DNA of 64,000 bases, from NCBI RefSeq assembly GCF_000283515.1, contig NC_015976.1, positions 3,318,501-3,382,500 on the forward strand. Reading direction: 5' to 3'. Origin of the DNA: Sphingobium sp. SYK-6 (GTDB taxonomy: Bacteria > Pseudomonadota > Alphaproteobacteria > Sphingomonadales > Sphingomonadaceae). Under the pieces are notes generated by a model that had not been told where the DNA came from, did no database searches, and saw only the letters and a program-made list of their open reading frames with translations. Position 1 is the stretch's first letter. Each line of letters begins with the position of its first letter. The position numbers and the translations under genes are program-made. Shown piece by piece: positions 62,890 to 64,000 of this stretch.

Positions 62890-63729
62890 ATGGAGCAGGA
62901 TCCGTTACGGTCGAGCAATTTGAAACTGCCTGTCCTGGATCGGCGCAATTTCATAACTGCTTTGGGTGGCGCAGCCGCCGTGGCGAGCATGAGCGGTGAA
63001 GCCAAAGCTGACGCCTTGGAAATGCATCTGAACGATGCCCTCAATTCATCGAAAAAGACGTTTCCCTCGGTCGCTGAGGTCAACGCACAGATCAATACCC
63101 GCCCTTATCGTCGCGGCGTGGGAAAGCTGTTCGCCGGCCAGGAAGGCAATGTCGGTTACCTGCCGGCCATGCCCGCCAACCCGACCCTGATCGATTTCAT
63201 ACGGTTACGCCTCGATGGCTCCAGGGATCATTGCCTCCAGAGCGCTCATCTGGCGAAAAGCCGCGGCATGGATGAGGAAGTCGTCCTCGCCTGCCTGCTG
63301 CATGATCTGCCAATGTCGCTGATGCGCAGCGAACATGGCTTCTGGAGCGCGCAGCTCTTCGAGCCCTATGTCTCCGAACGGACGACCTTCGCCATCCGGC
63401 ATCACGCGTCCCTGCGGTTCTTCCCCGACGAGGACGCCGGATACGAATACCCGGACCTGTACCGCAACATGTATGGCGAGGATTATGTCCCGCCCCCGCA
63501 TATGCAGGCCGAGTACAAGATGGTTCGCGCCCATCGCTGGTACATGGCCCCGCGTCTCGTCACCGTGAACGACCTCTATTCGTTCGATCCGGACGTGAAG
63601 GTCGAACTGGGGGAATTCGAGGATATTATCGGTCGCCATTTCCGCCAGCCGAAGGAAGGTCTCGGCCTCGACGGCAGTCATGTCGCGCACATGTGGCGCA
63701 CGATCGCCAATCCTGATTCACCCTTATAA
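62890..63729 (+). CDS. Tat-exported HD-domain protein, diiron-oxygenase-like
   Basis: The 279-residue protein has a twin-arginine signal (DRRNFITALGGAAAVAS, cut near AKA) and an HD-type domain. Candidate metal ligands are H114 (RDHCLQSAH), H138-D139 (LLHDLP), H149 (SEHG), H171/H172 (IRHHAS) and D228 (VNDLY). The spacing H-24-HD and a final Asp about 56 residues after the last His resembles mixed-valence diiron HD oxygenases such as PhnZ, rather than HD phosphohydrolases. Export folded by Tat fits a metal cofactor. Substrate is unknown; the neighbours suggest catabolism. Confidence 0.82.
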   Translation: MEQDPLRSSNLKLPVLDRRNFITALGGAAAVASMSGEAKADALEMHLNDALNSSKKTFPSVAEVNAQINTRPYRRGVGKLFAGQEGNVGYLPAMPANPTLIDFIRLRLDGSRDHCLQSAHLAKSRGMDEEVVLACLLHDLPMSLMRSEHGFWSAQLFEPYVSERTTFAIRHHASLRFFPDEDAGYEYPDLYRNMYGEDYVPPPHMQAEYKMVRAHRWYMAPRLVTVNDLYSFDPDVKVELGEFEDIIGRHFRQPKEGLGLDGSHVAHMWRTIANPDSPL

Positions 63730-63774
63730 CGACCGGTGCGCGCCACGGACCATCTTTCCAGTGGTGAATGAGGC

Positions 63775-64000
63775 ATGATGCGCTTCCTCGCAGCATTCTG
63801 TGCGTCCCTGGCATTTCTGTCCGACAGTCCTGCGGGCGCGGATCCCGCACGGAGCATGCTCGCGCGGGATATCTCGATCACGGAAAGCCTGCGGCGCGTC
63901 CGACTGCTTCAGGATAGCTATGCCCAATATGCTCAGTACGGCCTGTGGGACGAAATCGGCGACCTGTTCGCGCCGGAGGGCAGATTCATATTCGACGGGC
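63775..64000 (+). CDS. secreted NTF2-like protein, partial at right edge
   Basis: Only the first 75 codons are present before the window ends. The product starts with a signal peptide (cut near AGA) and continues SLRRVRLLQDSYAQYAQYGLW and DEIGDLFAPEG, the same motif as domain 1 of the three-domain protein at 56559-58538 (LRAVKRLQ, QYRLWDDAVQLY). It follows the HD gene by 45 nt and is co-oriented. A second ATG at 63778 is an alternative start. Whether it has one or three domains cannot be told. Confidence 0.8.
   Translation, partial: MMRFLAAFCASLAFLSDSPAGADPARSMLARDISITESLRRVRLLQDSYAQYAQYGLWDEIGDLFAPEGRFIFDG

Noticed and set aside
1-64000. tRNA, rRNA, CRISPR and insertion sequences
   Set aside because: I looked for cloverleaf ends, repeat-spacer patterns, terminal inverted repeats and transposase motifs and found none I could support.

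Overview
The window is 64 kb of high-GC DNA from an alphaproteobacterium, most likely a sphingomonad (Sphingomonadales). Four long TonB-dependent receptors, FxDxF-type PEP-CTERM proteins, a DUF1489 gene and many secreted hydrolases point that way. The order is inferred from family content, not from a marker gene. I see no rRNA, tRNA, CRISPR array, insertion sequence or phage gene.

Bases 1-18300 are mostly housekeeping. A DUF885 peptidase-like gene is cut by the left edge. Then come a secreted NTF2-like protein, a small lipoprotein, xseB-ispA-coaD-cyclophilin, a poorly coding stretch (4791-5683), two paralogous PEP-CTERM proteins, an M13 metallopeptidase divergent from a LysR regulator, a CheY-like regulator with a small partner, a PmtA-like methyltransferase, an M28 peptidase, DedA, queA and DUF1489. 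At 16618-20834 a TonB receptor and a Tat-exported PhoD phosphatase overlap by 4 nt. They are preceded by four PhoB-box-like half sites, so they look like a phosphate-starvation scavenging operon.

Bases 21073-36285 hold tiny genes (45 and 69 codons), a cold-shock protein, a dicarboxylate symporter and two metal-ion operons. The first has a CnrYXH-like membrane anti-sigma, periplasmic sensor and ECF sigma factor directly upstream of copA-copB. The second is a full kdp potassium system (kdpF-A-B-C-D-E), led by a 27-aa membrane peptide gene and a two-TM protein that are usually missed.

Bases 36723-50970 carry three secreted paralogous YtcJ-type amidohydrolases, a GABA-permease-like transporter, gabD, gabT, a TonB receptor and a LysR regulator. 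Together they suggest uptake and periplasmic hydrolysis of an amide or amine, followed by a GABA shunt. Bases 51276-64000 form a second catabolic island: a fumarylacetoacetate-hydrolase-family enzyme, GST, a TTG-started GntR/UTRA regulator, a TonB receptor, a secreted protein with three NTF2/SnoaL-like domains, a single-domain paralog fused by overlap to an orphan ABC substrate-binding protein, an MFS transporter, an alpha/beta hydrolase, a Tat-exported HD-domain protein with diiron-oxygenase-like ligand spacing, and a further NTF2-like gene cut by the right edge. This last island is the best candidate for an undescribed system: an exported NTF2/HD enzyme set that would act on a substrate in the periplasm. 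Its substrate cannot be named from sequence alone.
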